From Cellulosimicrobium sp. Marseille-Q4280 (lineage in GTDB: Bacteria; Actinomycetota; Actinomycetes; Actinomycetales; Cellulomonadaceae): a stretch of DNA of 64,000 nucleotides. Under the pieces are notes generated by a model. It was not told where the DNA came from and ran no database searches. It saw nothing but the letters and a program-made list of their open reading frames with translations. A program made the position numbers and the translations under genes. The stretch spans positions 372,001-436,000 of the forward strand of contig NZ_CALPBY010000002.1 of NCBI RefSeq assembly GCF_943181405.1, read 5' to 3'. Within the stretch, counting starts at the first letter, position 1, and every line of letters starts with the position of its first letter. Below, one piece after another: positions 16,973-27,720 of this stretch.

Positions 16973-19660
16973 ATGCGCACCGCCGAGATCCGCAAGCGCT
17001 GGCTCGACTACTTCGCCGACCGCGATCACACCGTGGTCCCCTCGGCGTCCCTCGTCTCGCCCGACCCGTCGACGCTCTTCACCATCGCCGGCATGGTCCC
17101 GTTCATCCCGTACATGACCGGCGAGCAGACGCCGCCGTGGGACCGCGCGACCAGCGTGCAGAAGTGCGTGCGGACGCTCGACATCGACGAGGTCGGCAAG
17201 ACGACGCGCCACGGCACGTTCTTCCAGATGAACGGGAACTTCTCGTTCGGCGACTACTTCAAGGAAGGCGCGATCACCTACGCCTGGGACCTCATCACGA
17301 GGCCGCAGGCCGAGGGTGGCTACGGCTTCGACCCCGAGACCATCTGGGTCACCGTCTACCACGACGACGACGAGGCGCGTCAGCTGTGGAAGCGCATCGC
17401 CGGGCTGCCCGACGAGCGCATCCAGGCGCGCGGCAAGGCGGACAACTACTGGACGACGGGCCAGCCCGGGCCGGCCGGCCCGTGCTCGGAGATCTACGTC
17501 GACCGGGGACCCGCGTACGGCAAGGAGGGCGGGCCCGTCGTCGACGAGGACCGCTACCTCGAGATCTGGAACCTCGTGTTCATGCAGTACGCGATCGACG
17601 ACGTGCGCTCCAAGGAGGAGTTCCGCATCGTCTCCGAGCTCGCGCGCAAGAACATCGACACCGGCATGGGGCTCGAGCGCGTCGCGTACCTGCTCCAGGG
17701 CAAGGACAACCTCTACGAGATCGACGAGGTCTTCCCGGTCATCTCGGCCGCGCAGGAGCTCTCGGGGAAGCGCTACGGGGCCAACCGTGACGACGACGTG
17801 CGCATGCGTGTCGTCGCCGACCACGTGCGTTCCGCCCTCATGATCATCAGCGACGGCGTGCGTCCCTCGAACGAGGGCCGCGGCTACGTCCTGCGTCGCC
17901 TGCTGCGCCGCTCGGTGCGCGCGATGCGCCTGCTCGGCGTGGAGGACCAGGCGCTGCCCGCGCTGTTCCCCGTGAGCCGCGACGCCATGGCCGCCTCCTA
18001 CCCGGAGGTCGCGACCGACTTCGAGCGCATCTCCTCGATCGCGTACGCGGAGGAGGACGCGTTCCGGCGCACGCTGACGTCCGGGACGACGATCCTCGAC
18101 ACGGCCGTGTCGAGGGCGAAGGCGACGGCCGGCGCGAGCGGCACGCCCGTACTCGGTGGAGACCAGGCGTTCGCGCTGCACGACACCTACGGGTTCCCGA
18201 TCGACCTCACGCTCGAGATGGCGGCCGAGCAGGGCGTCCAGGTCGACGAGAAGGCGTTCCGCTCCCTCATGGCCGAGCAGCGCACGCGTGCCCGCGCCGA
18301 CGCGCTCGCCAAGCGCTCGGGCGGCGTGGACACCGCTGCGTACGAGTCGCTCGCGACCGAGCTCTCCGCGCCCGTCGAGTTCCTCGGCTACACCGAGTCG
18401 ACCGCGGCGGTGAAGGTCGCCGGTCTGCTCGTCGACGGCGTGCCCGCCCCCGCGGCGACCGCCCCGGCGGACGTCGAGGTCGTCCTCGACCGCACGCCGT
18501 TCTACGCCGAGGCCGGCGGCCAGCTCGCCGACCACGGCACGATCGTGCTCGACGGCGGCGCGACCATCGAGGTCGACGACGTGCAGCGCCCGATCAAGGG
18601 CCTGTCGGTGCACCGCGGTCGTCTCGTCGAGGGGACCGCGGCGCTGGGCGACCCGGGCACCGCGACGATCGACACCGCGCGTCGCAAGGCGATCAGCCGC
18701 GCACACTCGGCGACCCACATGATCCATAAGGCGCTGCAGGAGTCGCTCGGCAAGGACGCGACGCAGGCCGGGTCGGAGAACGCGCCGAGCCGCATCCGCT
18801 TCGACTTCCGCCGCTCGTCGGCGGTGCCGGGCGGCGCGCTGTCGGAGATCGAGGAGCGGGTGAACACCCAGCTCGCCGAGAACCTCGACGTCACGGACCA
18901 GCTCATGCCGATCACCGAGGCGCGCGCGATGGGCGCGATGGCCCTGTTCGGCGAGAAGTACGGCGACGTGGTGCGCGTCGTGTCGATCGGCGGGGACTGG
19001 TCGCGCGAGCTGTGCGCGGGCACGCACGTGCAGCGCACGGGCCAGCTCGGCCTCGTCACGCTGCTCGGCGAGTCGTCCATCGGGTCCGGCGTGCGCCGCG
19101 TCGACGCGCTCGTGGGCGACGGCGCGTACGGCTTCCAGGCCAAGGAGCACGCCCTCGTCGGGCAGCTCACCGGCCTGCTCAACGTGCGCAGCGACGAGCT
19201 CCCCGACCGCGTGGGCTCGCTCGTGTCGCGCCTGCGCGACGCGGAGAAGGAGCTCGCCCAGCTGCGGCAGGCGCAGCTCCTCGCCGTCGCGGGCAGCCTC
19301 GCCGCAGGCGCGGAGCGTGCGGGCGACGTGCGCGTCGTCGTGCACGACGCCGGGGAGGTCGCCTCGGCGGACGACCTGCGAGCGCTCGCGCTCGACGTGC
19401 GGGGGCGCCTCGGCGAGTCCGAGCCGAGCGTCGTCGCCGTCGGCGGCGTCGCGAAGGGCCGCCCGCAGGTGGTCGTCGTGACGAACGCGTCGGCCCGCGC
19501 GGCAGGGCTGCGTGCCGGCGCGCTGGCGAAGACCGCCGCCCAGACGCTCGGCGGCGGCGGCGGCGGCAAGGACGACATGGCCCAGGGCGGCGGCACCGAC
19601 GTCTCGGCGCTGCCCGCCGCGCTGCAGGGCGTGCGCGACGGCGCGGCCGCGGCCGCGTGA
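16973..19660 (+). CDS. alaS: Alanyl-tRNA synthetase
   Basis: An 895-residue class IIc synthetase that charges and edits tRNA-Ala. The N terminus [28 protein letters not shown] and class II motif region [19 protein letters not shown] identify the catalytic domain. The editing domain has the zinc ligands HSATHMIH and, further on, CAGTHV. The C-terminal Ala domain ends with the glycine loop [16 protein letters not shown]. The ATG at 16973 has GAAGGA upstream. Its stop overlaps the ruvX start (GTGA), the first of three such overlaps through aroE. Confidence 0.97.
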   Translation: MRTAEIRKRWLDYFADRDHTVVPSASLVSPDPSTLFTIAGMVPFIPYMTGEQTPPWDRATSVQKCVRTLDIDEVGKTTRHGTFFQMNGNFSFGDYFKEGAITYAWDLITRPQAEGGYGFDPETIWVTVYHDDDEARQLWKRIAGLPDERIQARGKADNYWTTGQPGPAGPCSEIYVDRGPAYGKEGGPVVDEDRYLEIWNLVFMQYAIDDVRSKEEFRIVSELARKNIDTGMGLERVAYLLQGKDNLYEIDEVFPVISAAQELSGKRYGANRDDDVRMRVVADHVRSALMIISDGVRPSNEGRGYVLRRLLRRSVRAMRLLGVEDQALPALFPVSRDAMAASYPEVATDFERISSIAYAEEDAFRRTLTSGTTILDTAVSRAKATAGASGTPVLGGDQAFALHDTYGFPIDLTLEMAAEQGVQVDEKAFRSLMAEQRTRARADALAKRSGGVDTAAYESLATELSAPVEFLGYTESTAAVKVAGLLVDGVPAPAATAPADVEVVLDRTPFYAEAGGQLADHGTIVLDGGATIEVDDVQRPIKGLSVHRGRLVEGTAALGDPGTATIDTARRKAISRAHSATHMIHKALQESLGKDATQAGSENAPSRIRFDFRRSSAVPGGALSEIEERVNTQLAENLDVTDQLMPITEARAMGAMALFGEKYGDVVRVVSIGGDWSRELCAGTHVQRTGQLGLVTLLGESSIGSGVRRVDALVGDGAYGFQAKEHALVGQLTGLLNVRSDELPDRVGSLVSRLRDAEKELAQLRQAQLLAVAGSLAAGAERAGDVRVVVHDAGEVASADDLRALALDVRGRLGESEPSVVAVGGVAKGRPQVVVVTNASARAAGLRAGALAKTAAQTLGGGGGGKDDMAQGGGTDVSALPAALQGVRDGAAAAA

Positions 19661-20190
19661 CGGTGGCCGCCGGTCCCTCGCCCGACGCCGGGCGTGCCCT
19701 CCCTCGGGGGGCACGCCTGGGCGTCGACGTCGGCAGCGTGCGTGTCGGCCTCGCCGCGAGCGATCCAGACGGTCTCGTCGCGACGCCGGTCGAGACGCTT
19801 GCCCGGGACGCCGCCGCAGGTCAGGGCGTCCCTCGGAGCGTCGCCCGCATCGCGGCGGAGGTCGAGGAGCGGGGCGCGGCCGTCGTGTACGTCGGCCTGC
19901 CGCGGCACCTCTCCGGCGCCGAGGGCAGCGCCGCGCAGGACGCCCGGGCGTACGCTGAGTCGGTGGCTCGTGCCGTCGCACCCGTCCCGGTCCACCTCGT
20001 CGACGAGCGGATGACGACGGTCAGCGCCCACCAGGCGCTGCACGCCGCAGGGCGCTCGGGCCGCAAGCACCGCGCGGTCGTCGACCAGGCGGCGGCCGTT
20101 ATCATCCTGCAGACCGCTCTCGACGCCGAGCGGGGCGCGGGAGCGCGCGCCGGAGAGCCTGTAGACCCGACAGGAGACCACCGACAGTGA
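19657..20190 (+). CDS. ruvX: Putative Holliday junction resolvase / pre-16S rRNA nuclease YqgF
   Basis: A 177-residue RNase H-fold protein. Motifs are [15 protein letters not shown] (first catalytic Asp), [21 protein letters not shown] (catalytic Glu) and [11 protein letters not shown] (last Asp). Family members process the 5' end of 16S rRNA and have been proposed to resolve Holliday junctions. The GTG start overlaps the alaS stop and the gene ends by overlapping the mltG start. It is the second gene of the alaS-ruvX-mltG-aroE unit. Confidence 0.93.
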   Translation: MTVAAGPSPDAGRALPRGARLGVDVGSVRVGLAASDPDGLVATPVETLARDAAAGQGVPRSVARIAAEVEERGAAVVYVGLPRHLSGAEGSAAQDARAYAESVARAVAPVPVHLVDERMTTVSAHQALHAAGRSGRKHRAVVDQAAAVIILQTALDAERGAGARAGEPVDPTGDHRQ

Positions 20191-21341
20191 CCGACCTGTT
20201 CGAACGGCCCACCGTCCAGGGGGACCAGCAGCCGTCGCGCTCGTCGCGCTCGGCGGAGCGCGCGCGCCGCGCGGCGAAGAAGCGCAAGGCGCGGCGGCGT
20301 CGTCGCGCCGCGATCGTCGTGCTCGTCTCGCTGCTCGTCGTGGGCGGCGCCGGGTACGTCATCTCGCAGAACGTCACGAGCCTGTTCGGGTTCGACAACC
20401 CGCTCGAGGCGAAGGACTTCGAGGGGCCGGGCACCGAGCCCGTGGACGTCACCATCGAGCCGGGCTCGACGGGACGCGACATGGGGGCGGCGCTCGTCGA
20501 CGCGGGCGTGGTCGCGAGCGCCGCGGCGTTCGTCGACGCGTTCGAGGCGAACGGCAACGCGGGGACGATCCAGCCCGGGACGCACACGCTCCTGCAGGGC
20601 ATGCCGGCCAAGGACGCGGTCGCGCGCCTCGTGGCGAACGACAGCCGGGTCGAGACGAAGATCACCATCCCGGAGGGGTGGACGGTCCAGCAGGTGCTGG
20701 ATCGGGCGTCGTCGGTGACCGGTATCCCGATCGAGGAGTTCGAGACCGCGATGGGGGACACCGCGGCGACGGGCCTGCCCGCGGAGGCGAACGGGAACTA
20801 CGAGGGCTGGCTGTTCCCCACGACGTACGTCCTCGAGCCGGACGAGACGACGGCTACCGGGATCATCGCGCGCATGGTCGGCCAGACCGTCATGAAGCTC
20901 GACGAGGCGGGCGTGCCCCCGGCCGACCGCGAGACGGTGCTCATCAAGGCGTCGCTCATCGAGCGCGAGGCGAAGTACGCACCGGACCGCCCCATGATGG
21001 CGCAGGCGATCGACAACCGGCTCGAGGCCGGTATGCCATTGGAGATCGACGCAGCAGTCGCGTACGGGCTCGACAAGCCCGGGACCGAGCTCACGCGGGC
21101 AGACCTGGACGACGCCTCGAACCCGTTCAACACCTATGAGCACAAGGGGCTGCCGCCTTCACCGATCGCCAGTCCCGGATCGGAGTCGGTCGCGGCGGTG
21201 CTGAACCCGGAGCCCGGGACGTGGATCTTCTGGACCGCCGTCAACCTCGAGACGGGTGAGACGCGGTTCGCGACGACCTACGCCGAGCACCAGACCAACG
21301 TCGCGGAGCTCCGCGCGTGGCAGGAAGCGAACGGCGGGTGA
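20187..21341 (+). CDS. mltG: Endolytic peptidoglycan transglycosylase MltG
   Basis: A 384-residue membrane-anchored enzyme that cleaves nascent glycan strands and sets their length. The N terminus is cytoplasmic and very basic (ARRAAKKRKARRRRRA), followed by one membrane helix (AIVVLVSLLVVGGAGYVI), a LysM-like part and the YceG domain. Key motifs are EGWLFPTTYVL, the catalytic Glu in IKASLIEREAKY, and NTYEHKGLPPSPIASPG. The GTG at 20187 has AGGAGA upstream and overlaps the ruvX stop. The aroE start overlaps its own stop. Confidence 0.94.
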   Translation: MTDLFERPTVQGDQQPSRSSRSAERARRAAKKRKARRRRRAAIVVLVSLLVVGGAGYVISQNVTSLFGFDNPLEAKDFEGPGTEPVDVTIEPGSTGRDMGAALVDAGVVASAAAFVDAFEANGNAGTIQPGTHTLLQGMPAKDAVARLVANDSRVETKITIPEGWTVQQVLDRASSVTGIPIEEFETAMGDTAATGLPAEANGNYEGWLFPTTYVLEPDETTATGIIARMVGQTVMKLDEAGVPPADRETVLIKASLIEREAKYAPDRPMMAQAIDNRLEAGMPLEIDAAVAYGLDKPGTELTRADLDDASNPFNTYEHKGLPPSPIASPGSESVAAVLNPEPGTWIFWTAVNLETGETRFATTYAEHQTNVAELRAWQEANGG

Positions 21342-22201
21342 CGGGCCGCCGTGCCGCGGTCCTCGGTCATCCGGTCGCACACTCCCTGTCGCCGGTTCTG
21401 CACCGCGCCGCCTACGACGCGCTCGGGCTCGACGGCTGGCGCTACGAGGCGATCGACACGACCGAGGAGCAGCTTCCTGCGCTCGTCGCGTCGCTCGACG
21501 CGTCGTGGGCCGGGCTCAGCCTGACGATGCCGCTGAAGCACGCCGTGATCCCGCTGCTCGACCACGTGGACCCGCTCGCGAACGTGGTCGGCGCGGTGAA
21601 CACGCTCGTGGTGCAGCCGACGGGCGGTCGGCGCCCGACGTTCGTCGGGACGAACACCGACGTGCACGGCCTCGTCGCGGCGCTCCGCGAGGGGCTCGGA
21701 GAGCGCTCCGTGACGTCGGCCGTCGTGCTCGGCGCGGGTGCGACGGCCGCGTCCACCCTCGCGGCCCTCGCCGAGCTGGGCTGCACCTCACCGACGGTGC
21801 TCGTCCGCTCGCTCGGCCGCACCGGCGGTCTCCAGCGTGCCGCGCACCGCATGGGGGTCGAGCCGCGGTTCGAGGTCCTCGACTCGTCGGGCGCGTCGGT
21901 GCTCGGTCGCCTCGCCGGTGCCGACGTCGTCGTCGCGACGTTGCCCTCCCACGCCGCGGACCCGGTCGCGGACGCGATCGCGACCTCGGGGACGACGCCC
22001 GGCGGGGTCCTTCTCGACGTGGTCTACGACCCCCGGCCGACGGCGCTCTCCGCGGCCTGGTCCGCGGGGGGCGGGACCGTCGTCGGGGGCGAGCGCATGC
22101 TCCTGCACCAGGCCGCCGAGCAGGTCCGTCTCATGACGGGTCGCCTGCCCCCGTTGGCGGCGATGGACACGGCTCTCGAGTCGGCGCTCGCCACCGCCTG
22201 A
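21338..22201 (+). CDS. aroE: Shikimate dehydrogenase
   Basis: A 287-residue enzyme that reduces 3-dehydroshikimate to shikimate with NADPH. The substrate domain has the Ser pair HPVAHSLSPVLH and the catalytic Lys in GLSLTMPLKHAVIP, then NTLVV and TNTDVHG. The nucleotide-binding domain has VVLGAGATAASTLAAL. The start GTG 21338 overlaps the mltG stop; a GTG seven codons earlier is possible but less likely. It is the last gene of the alaS unit, and the other shikimate genes follow after one reverse gene. Confidence 0.93.
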   Translation: MTGRRAAVLGHPVAHSLSPVLHRAAYDALGLDGWRYEAIDTTEEQLPALVASLDASWAGLSLTMPLKHAVIPLLDHVDPLANVVGAVNTLVVQPTGGRRPTFVGTNTDVHGLVAALREGLGERSVTSAVVLGAGATAASTLAALAELGCTSPTVLVRSLGRTGGLQRAAHRMGVEPRFEVLDSSGASVLGRLAGADVVVATLPSHAADPVADAIATSGTTPGGVLLDVVYDPRPTALSAAWSAGGGTVVGGERMLLHQAAEQVRLMTGRLPPLAAMDTALESALATA

Positions 22202-22308
22202 CCCTCACCGCCCACCGGACGCGTACGGCTCGCCCGTCCTGCGTCCTCGCCGCGCTCGCCTGGCCTCCGGGCGCGGCCCGGTGTTCAGCCCGATGATCAG
22301 CCCGATGA

Positions 22309-23013
22309 TCAGCCCAGGCCGTACGCCCGGACGACGGCGTCGCCGCCGCCTGCGGCCAGGGCGGCGCCGAGCACCATGAACGGTCCGAAGGGGATCGCCG
22401 TGGTGCGGGACGCCCGGCGCAGCGCGAGCAGCGCGACCGCCCACGTGCCCCCGAGGACGAACGGCGCGACGAGCCCGACGGCGAGCTCCGACCAGCCGAG
22501 CCACGCGAGCGCGGTCCCGAGGAGACCGGCGAGCTTGACGTCGCCGAAGCCGAGACCTGGCGGGTGAACGAGGCGCAGCGTGGCGTACGCGCTGAACTCG
22601 AGCAGCCCGCCGCAGAGCGTGCGCACGAGCGCCGGACCGTCACCCGTCGCCAGCGCGGCACCGCCGAGGAGCGTCGCGCCCGCCGCCCAGGTCGGGAGCA
22701 GGATCGCGTCGGGCAGGCGGTGGGTCCGCGCGTCGACGACGGCCAGCAGCGTGCACGCCGCAGCGAGGAGAGCGACGGCCGGCGTTCCCCAGGCGAGGCC
22801 CGACCACCACGCCGCGACGGCACCGGCACCCAGCGCCGCGAGACGGGCGCCACGACCTGCGACGGCGAGCTCCGTCCGAGCACGCCGCGTCCAGGGCGCC
22901 CTCGTTCCGGACACCGTCCGCGGCGCTGCGTCACCCGCGGCGCGCTCGTGCCCGTCGACCTCCCGGCGGCGGGCCCGCGTGGCCCGGACCGGCGCTGCCC
23001 CCTGCTGCGTCAT
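22309..23013 (-). CDS. A24-family prepilin peptidase, short form
   Basis: A 234-residue membrane aspartic protease. The two catalytic aspartates are in [15 protein letters not shown] and in [14 protein letters not shown] (the GxGD-type motif). Six or so hydrophobic segments are present. It lacks the N-terminal methyltransferase domain with the CxxC pairs found in full PilD, so it is the short peptidase-only type. The ATG at 23013 gives an Arg-rich cytoplasmic N terminus of about 45 residues. No pilin genes lie in the window, so its substrate is not local. It is convergent with aroE and divergent from aroC. Confidence 0.9.
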   Translation of the reverse strand: MTQQGAAPVRATRARRREVDGHERAAGDAAPRTVSGTRAPWTRRARTELAVAGRGARLAALGAGAVAAWWSGLAWGTPAVALLAAACTLLAVVDARTHRLPDAILLPTWAAGATLLGGAALATGDGPALVRTLCGGLLEFSAYATLRLVHPPGLGFGDVKLAGLLGTALAWLGWSELAVGLVAPFVLGGTWAVALLALRRASRTTAIPFGPFMVLGAALAAGGGDAVVRAYGLG

Positions 23014-23137
23014 GCGCGGCACCGTAGCGCGCCCGCGGGGGCCCGCGCCGCCGTCGTCCACAGGCCCTTCCGTCGCGGGTGGTCCGCACTGCGGGCGCCC
23101 GCCGGACGCGTCCTGCGCGCGTGGGAGGATGGCGATC

Positions 23138-24355
23138 ATGCTGCGTTGGTTGACATCGGGTGAGTCGCACGGTCAGGCGCTGGTCGGGATCCTGGACGGG
23201 CTCCCCGCGGGGGTCGAGCTCACGACGGCCGACGTGCAGGCCGCGCTCGCCCGCCGTCGCCTCGGCTACGGTCGCGGGTCGCGCCAGAAGTTCGAGCAGG
23301 ACGAGCTGCGGATCCTCGCCGGCCTGCGTCACGGGCGCACCCAGGGCGGCCCGCTCGCGCTGGAGATCGGCAACTCCGAGTGGCCGAAGTGGGTCGACGT
23401 CATGTCGGCGGACCCGGTGCCGCCCGAGGCCCTCCTCGTCGACGCGGGCACGGGCGACACGCGCGAGATCGCGCGCAACCGGCCGCTGACGCGCCCGCGC
23501 CCCGGCCACGCCGACCTCGTGGGCATGCGCAAGTACGGCTTCGAGGACGCGCGCCCGGTCCTCGAGCGCGCGTCGGCGCGGGAGACCGCGACGCGCGTCG
23601 CGCTCGGCACGGCAGCGGCGAAGTTCCTCGAGCAGGCGCTCGGCGTCCGACTGGTCTCGCACGTCGTGGCCATCGGCCCGGTCGAGGTGCCGGACGACGC
23701 GCCCGTCCCCGGCCCGGACGACGTCGCCGCGCTCGACGCGGACCCGGTGCGCTGCCACGACGCGGCGACCTCCGCCGCGATGGTCGCGGAGATCGACGAC
23801 TGTCAGAAGGCGGGCGACACGCTCGGCGGGGTCGTCGAGGTGCTCGCCTACGGCGTGCCGTCGGGGCTCGGGACGTACGCGCAGAGCGACCGCCGCCTCG
23901 ACGCACGCCTCGCCGCGGTGCTCATGGGCATCCAGGCCATCAAGGGCGTCGAGGTGGGCGACGGGTTCCGCACCGCGCGCCGCCGCGGGTCGGCCGCGCA
24001 CGACGAGATCGAGCGCGGCGACGACGGCCGCATCCGTCGCCTGAGCAACCGCGCGGGCGGCGTCGAGGGCGGGATGAGCAACGGCGAGGTCGTGCGCGTG
24101 CGCGCCGCGATGAAGCCGATCTCCACGGTGCCGCGCGCGCTCGCGACCGTCGACGTGGCCACGGGGGAGACCGCGACCGCGCAGCACCAGCGCTCCGACG
24201 TGTGCGCCGTCCCGCCGGCGGCCGTCGTCGCCGAGGCCATGGTCGCGCTCGTGCTCGCGGAGCAGGCGCTCGAGAAGTTCGGGGGCGACTCCGTCGCGGA
24301 GGTCCGGCGCAACGCCGAGGCCTACCTCGCGGCGATCCCGGAGCTGCAGCGCTGA
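23138..24355 (+). CDS. aroC: Chorismate synthase
   Basis: A 405-residue FMN-dependent enzyme that makes chorismate from EPSP. The N terminus [25 protein letters not shown] and [18 protein letters not shown] are signatures, followed by [15 protein letters not shown], and the C-terminal signature [16 protein letters not shown]. The ATG at 23138 is chosen because GGGAGG lies 9 nt upstream; an ATG three codons earlier has no room for a binding site. Its stop overlaps the aroK start (TGATG), opening the aroC-aroK-aroB operon. Confidence 0.97.
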   Translation: MLRWLTSGESHGQALVGILDGLPAGVELTTADVQAALARRRLGYGRGSRQKFEQDELRILAGLRHGRTQGGPLALEIGNSEWPKWVDVMSADPVPPEALLVDAGTGDTREIARNRPLTRPRPGHADLVGMRKYGFEDARPVLERASARETATRVALGTAAAKFLEQALGVRLVSHVVAIGPVEVPDDAPVPGPDDVAALDADPVRCHDAATSAAMVAEIDDCQKAGDTLGGVVEVLAYGVPSGLGTYAQSDRRLDARLAAVLMGIQAIKGVEVGDGFRTARRRGSAAHDEIERGDDGRIRRLSNRAGGVEGGMSNGEVVRVRAAMKPISTVPRALATVDVATGETATAQHQRSDVCAVPPAAVVAEAMVALVLAEQALEKFGGDSVAEVRRNAEAYLAAIPELQR

Positions 24356-24957
24356 TGACCCCCGTCGCCCCCGGCACCCGCCCGGTCGTCGTCCTCCTCG
24401 GGCCGCCCGGCAGCGGCAAGTCCACCGTCGCGCGCCACCTCGCGGACCGGCTCGGTCTCGCGCAGCGCGACACCGACACCGACGTCGAGACGGTGGCCGG
24501 CATGCCCGTCGCCGACATCTTCGTCGAGCACGGCGAGCCGCGGTTCCGCGAGCTCGAGCGCGAGGCCGTCACGACGGCCCTCGCGACCCACGACGGGGTG
24601 CTCGCCCTCGGCGGCGGCGCCGTCCTCGACGAGCACGCCCAGGCGGCGCTGGAGGCCTACGCGGCCCAGGGCGGCGTCGTGGTGTTCCTCGACGTCAGCC
24701 TCGCGCACGCCGCCCCGCGCGTCGGCTTCAACCAGTCCCGCCCCCTGCTGCTCGGCAACCCCCGCGCTCGCTGGGCCGCCCTCATGGAGGCCCGCCGTCC
24801 CGTCTACGAGCGTCTCGCGACCGTGCGCGTCCTCACCGACGCGCGCACGCCCGCGCAGGTGGCGGACGAGATCCGCGCGCACCTGGCGCAGCAGGGGAGC
24901 GCCCCCGACCACCTCGCGCCCGCCGCAGGACGCACGACCACGGAGGACCCCGCGTGA
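24355..24957 (+). CDS. aroK: Shikimate kinase
   Basis: A 200-residue kinase that phosphorylates shikimate at the 3-hydroxyl. Walker A is GPPGSGKST; the shikimate-binding DTDTDVE and FRELEREAV follow, then the glycine loop LALGGGAVL and the lid region [26 protein letters not shown] with its essential Arg. The C-terminal 25 residues (after RAHLAQQG) look disordered. It overlaps aroC by one base and its end overlaps the aroB start as GTGA. Confidence 0.96.
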   Translation: MTPVAPGTRPVVVLLGPPGSGKSTVARHLADRLGLAQRDTDTDVETVAGMPVADIFVEHGEPRFRELEREAVTTALATHDGVLALGGGAVLDEHAQAALEAYAAQGGVVVFLDVSLAHAAPRVGFNQSRPLLLGNPRARWAALMEARRPVYERLATVRVLTDARTPAQVADEIRAHLAQQGSAPDHLAPAAGRTTTEDPA

Positions 24958-26120
24958 CCGACACCACCCCGGCCGACGCTTCCGCCCCGGCACCCGCCCG
25001 GGTGCGGGTGTCCGGCGACCAGCCCTACGACGTCGTCATCGGGCGCCACCTGCTCGGTGAGCTGCCCTCGCTGCTCGGCGACGGCGTGCGCCGCGTCCTG
25101 GTCGTGCACCCCGCGGCGCTCGCCGCGACCGCCGACGTCGTCCACGAGGACCTCAAGGCGTCGGGCTACGAGGCGTTCGTCGCCGAGGTGCCGGACGCCG
25201 AGGAGGCGAAGACCGCCCAGGTGGCCGCCTTCCTGTGGGGCGTGCTGGGCCAGGCCGACTTCACGCGCTCCGACGCGATCGTCACGGTCGGCGGCGGCGC
25301 GACCACGGACCTCGGCGGCTTCGTCGCCGCGACGTGGCTGCGCGGCATCCGCGTGGTGCACGTCCCGACCACGCTGCTCGCGATGGTCGACGCGGCGGTG
25401 GGCGGCAAGACGGGCATCAACACGGCCGAGGGCAAGAACCTCGTCGGGTCGTTCCACCCGCCGGCGGGCGTCCTGTGCGACCTCGCGTCGCTCGAGTCGC
25501 TCGGCCGCTGGGACTTCGTCGCGGGGCTCGCGGAGGTCGTCAAGACGGGGTTCATCGCGGACGAGCGCATCCTCGAGCTCGTCGAGGAGCACGCCGAGGC
25601 GCTGCGGGAGTGGGGCGTGCGGGAGACGACGCCCGAGACGTGGGCGGTCGTCGCCGAGCTCGTCGAGCGGTCCGTCGCGGTCAAGGCGAGGGTCGTGGGG
25701 GAGGACCTCAAGGAGTCGGGCCTGCGCGAGATCCTCAACTACGGGCACACGCTGGGCCACGCGGTCGAGCTCACCGAGCGGTACCAGTGGCGCCACGGCG
25801 CGGCGGTGTCCGTCGGGATGGTGTTCGCCGCCGAGCTGGCACGCCTCGCGGGCAAGCTGGACGACGACGTCGTCGAGCGTCACCGGACGATCCTCGGCAC
25901 GCTCGGCCTGCCCCTCACGTACCGCGGCGACCGGTGGGAGCAGCTGCTCTCGGCGATGCGCCGCGACAAGAAGTCGCGCGGCGACCTCCTGCGGTTCGTC
26001 GTGCTCGACGACGTCGCACGCCCCACGCGGCTCGAGGGCCCCGACCCGACCCTGCTCGCCGCCGCGTACGCGGAGATCAGCGCCGACGCTCCCGTCGGAC
26101 GCGGTCCCGTCGCCCTCTGA
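24954..26120 (+). CDS. aroB: 3-Dehydroquinate synthase
   Basis: A 388-residue NAD- and metal-dependent enzyme that cyclises DAHP to 3-dehydroquinate. Visible signatures are [43 protein letters not shown], and metal ligands in [13 protein letters not shown] and [12 protein letters not shown] 15-residue Thr/Ala/Pro-rich N-terminal extension precedes the usual start. The GTG at 24954 has GGAGG upstream. With aroK and aroC it forms one operon; aroQ lies 1.6 kb downstream. Confidence 0.97.
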   Translation: MTDTTPADASAPAPARVRVSGDQPYDVVIGRHLLGELPSLLGDGVRRVLVVHPAALAATADVVHEDLKASGYEAFVAEVPDAEEAKTAQVAAFLWGVLGQADFTRSDAIVTVGGGATTDLGGFVAATWLRGIRVVHVPTTLLAMVDAAVGGKTGINTAEGKNLVGSFHPPAGVLCDLASLESLGRWDFVAGLAEVVKTGFIADERILELVEEHAEALREWGVRETTPETWAVVAELVERSVAVKARVVGEDLKESGLREILNYGHTLGHAVELTERYQWRHGAAVSVGMVFAAELARLAGKLDDDVVERHRTILGTLGLPLTYRGDRWEQLLSAMRRDKKSRGDLLRFVVLDDVARPTRLEGPDPTLLAAAYAEISADAPVGRGPVAL

Positions 26121-26124
26121 CCCG

Positions 26125-26730
26125 ATGGCGCGACCGGCCGACGGACCGACCGCTCACGAGCCGGTCGAGGACCTTCCGCCCGACGACCCCGACCTCGCGG
26201 CGATCCGCCGGCGCGAGCAGCGGATGCCGAGGGCGCTCGCCGTGGGCCTGGGTGCCGGGGGCGTCGTCGCGGCGGCCTCGGCCCTCCTCGCCTCCGGCGC
26301 CGTGCGCTGGGCGGTCGCCGTCGTCGCCGGCCTGCTCCTGCTGGCCGCCGCCGGGTCGGTGGTCGCGCTCGTGGGGGTGCACCGACGATGGGCGCCGGCG
26401 GTCGGCGCGGTACCCGTCGCGCGCTGGACGGGGACGGGCCGCGGGAGCCCGGAGCCGTCGTCGCGCGTCACCGTGGTGGAGCTGGCCGGCGAGCTCGTCC
26501 CAGTCCCCACGGCCCGGTACGCGCACCTCGAGCTCTACCGCCCGCGCGCGCTGCGAGGACCCGTGACGCTCGAGGTCTTCCGGCTCGCACCGGACGGTCG
26601 TACCGGCGGCCCGGTGCGGGTGGGGTGCGCGGGCCGCGTCGCGTGGGCCGCGGCGCTCGAGCTCAGCGACGAGTTCCGACCGCGCCGGCGCGAGCCACGC
26701 CGCCACACCCCGGACCTCTCGCGGTACTGA
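26125..26730 (+). CDS. Two-helix membrane protein of unknown function
   Basis: A 201-residue protein starting ATG 26125, 4 bp after aroB. A 35-residue acidic N terminus is followed by two adjacent hydrophobic segments (ALAVGLGAGGVVAAASALLASGA and WAVAVVAGLLLLAAAGSVVALVGV) and a C-terminal soluble beta-rich region (SSRVTVVELAGELVPVPTARYAHLELYRP). No family is recognised. The short spacing suggests it is transcribed with aroB, and the hairpin just after it probably ends that transcript. The reading frame and codon use look like those of its neighbours. Confidence 0.7.
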   Translation: MARPADGPTAHEPVEDLPPDDPDLAAIRRREQRMPRALAVGLGAGGVVAAASALLASGAVRWAVAVVAGLLLLAAAGSVVALVGVHRRWAPAVGAVPVARWTGTGRGSPEPSSRVTVVELAGELVPVPTARYAHLELYRPRALRGPVTLEVFRLAPDGRTGGPVRVGCAGRVAWAAALELSDEFRPRRREPRRHTPDLSRY

Positions 26731-26737
26731 CGCCGCC

Positions 26738-26765
26738 CGTCGCACCTCGTGCACGGGGTGCGACG
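26738..26765. terminator. Bidirectional terminator hairpin
   Basis: CGTCGCACC (26738-26746) pairs perfectly with GGTGCGACG (26757-26765) around a 10-nt loop. It sits between the convergent aroB operon and glycerophosphodiesterase gene, where a shared terminator is expected. Confidence 0.75.
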
Positions 26766-26784
26766 TCGGGGCGGAACCGTCCTG

Positions 26785-27573
26785 TCAGGGGCGGGGCGCG
26801 CGCCACCGCCCGCGACGGGCGAGGACGTCGCGGAGCATGTCGGCGCGGTCGGTGACGATCCCGTCCACGCCGAGGTCGATCAGGCGCTCCATGTCCTCGA
26901 CCGCGTTGACGGTCCACACGTGCACCGCGAGACCCGCGGCGTGGGCGGTGCGCACGAACCGGCGGTCGACGACCCGCATACGGCCCACGCGCTCGGGCAC
27001 CTGCAAGCAGTCCACGCCCACCCGGCGACGCCGCAGCGGCGCCCCGGTCCGAGCGGCGATCAGCACCGCGGCGACCTCCGGCTGCGCGGCGGACGTGGCG
27101 ACGGGCCGGGACAGGCGCGCGACCGTGGCGCGGCGCCGTGCTGCGGAGAACGACGCCACGCAGACCCGGTCGTGCGCGCGCGTGCGCTCGATGACCTCGG
27201 CGACGGGAGCGACGGCGGCCGACGACTTGACGTCCACGTTGACGCGCAGGTCCGGCCACGCGCCGAGCAGGTCCTCCAGGGCCGGGACCGGCTCGCGCCC
27301 GCCGATGCGCGCACGCCGCACGGTGCGCCACGGCTGGCGCGCGACGAGGCCGTGCCCGTCAGTCGTCCGGTCGAGGGACGCGTCGTGCAGCGCGACGGCG
27401 ACGCCGTCGCTCGTCGCGTGCGCGTCCGTCTCGACGTAGCGGTAGCCGAGGTCGCGCGCGGCCTCGAACGCCGCGAGGGAGTTCTCCAGGCCGGTCGGCG
27501 CGAACCCGCGGTGGGCCAGCGCGACGAAGCCCGCGTGCAGGTACGGGGTGCTCCGGAGGGCGTCGGTCGTCAC
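26785..27573 (-). CDS. Glycerophosphodiester phosphodiesterase
   Basis: A 262-residue TIM-barrel enzyme of the GDPD family, which hydrolyses glycerophosphodiesters to glycerol 3-phosphate and an alcohol. The active-site segment ALAHRGFAPTGLENSLAAFEAA has the first catalytic His and the metal-binding Glu; YVETDAHATSDGVAVALHDASLDRTTDG supplies the Glu/Asp ligands and the second His. VHVWTVNAVEDMERLIDLGVDGIVTDRAD is the conserved C-terminal motif. There is no signal peptide, so it is cytoplasmic. The GTG at 27573 is the best start. It is divergent from aroQ. Confidence 0.93.
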   Translation of the reverse strand: MTTDALRSTPYLHAGFVALAHRGFAPTGLENSLAAFEAARDLGYRYVETDAHATSDGVAVALHDASLDRTTDGHGLVARQPWRTVRRARIGGREPVPALEDLLGAWPDLRVNVDVKSSAAVAPVAEVIERTRAHDRVCVASFSAARRRATVARLSRPVATSAAQPEVAAVLIAARTGAPLRRRRVGVDCLQVPERVGRMRVVDRRFVRTAHAAGLAVHVWTVNAVEDMERLIDLGVDGIVTDRADMLRDVLARRGRWRAPRP

Positions 27574-27708
27574 CGTGCCAGCGTGCCCGACGGCGCGTCG
27601 CCTCGCCCGCCGGGCCGGCGGGTGCGCGGCGCGGTGCGGACGGCGCGGGTGCTCGACGCGGGTGGACGACGCCGGCGGACGGCGCGGCAGCCCGGGCGCG
27701 CCCGGCGT

Positions 27709-27714
27709 TAGGGT
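27709..27714 (+). promoter_or_regulatory. Probable -10 box of aroQ, leaderless spacing
   Basis: TAGGGT ends 6 nt before the aroQ ATG, leaving no room for a ribosome binding site and suggesting a leaderless transcript. Confidence 0.55.
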
Positions 27715-27720
27715 CGGGGC

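Noticed and set aside
22309-23013. A type IV pilus or Tad locus
   Set aside because: Only the peptidase is present; no pilin, ATPase or assembly gene lies nearby.
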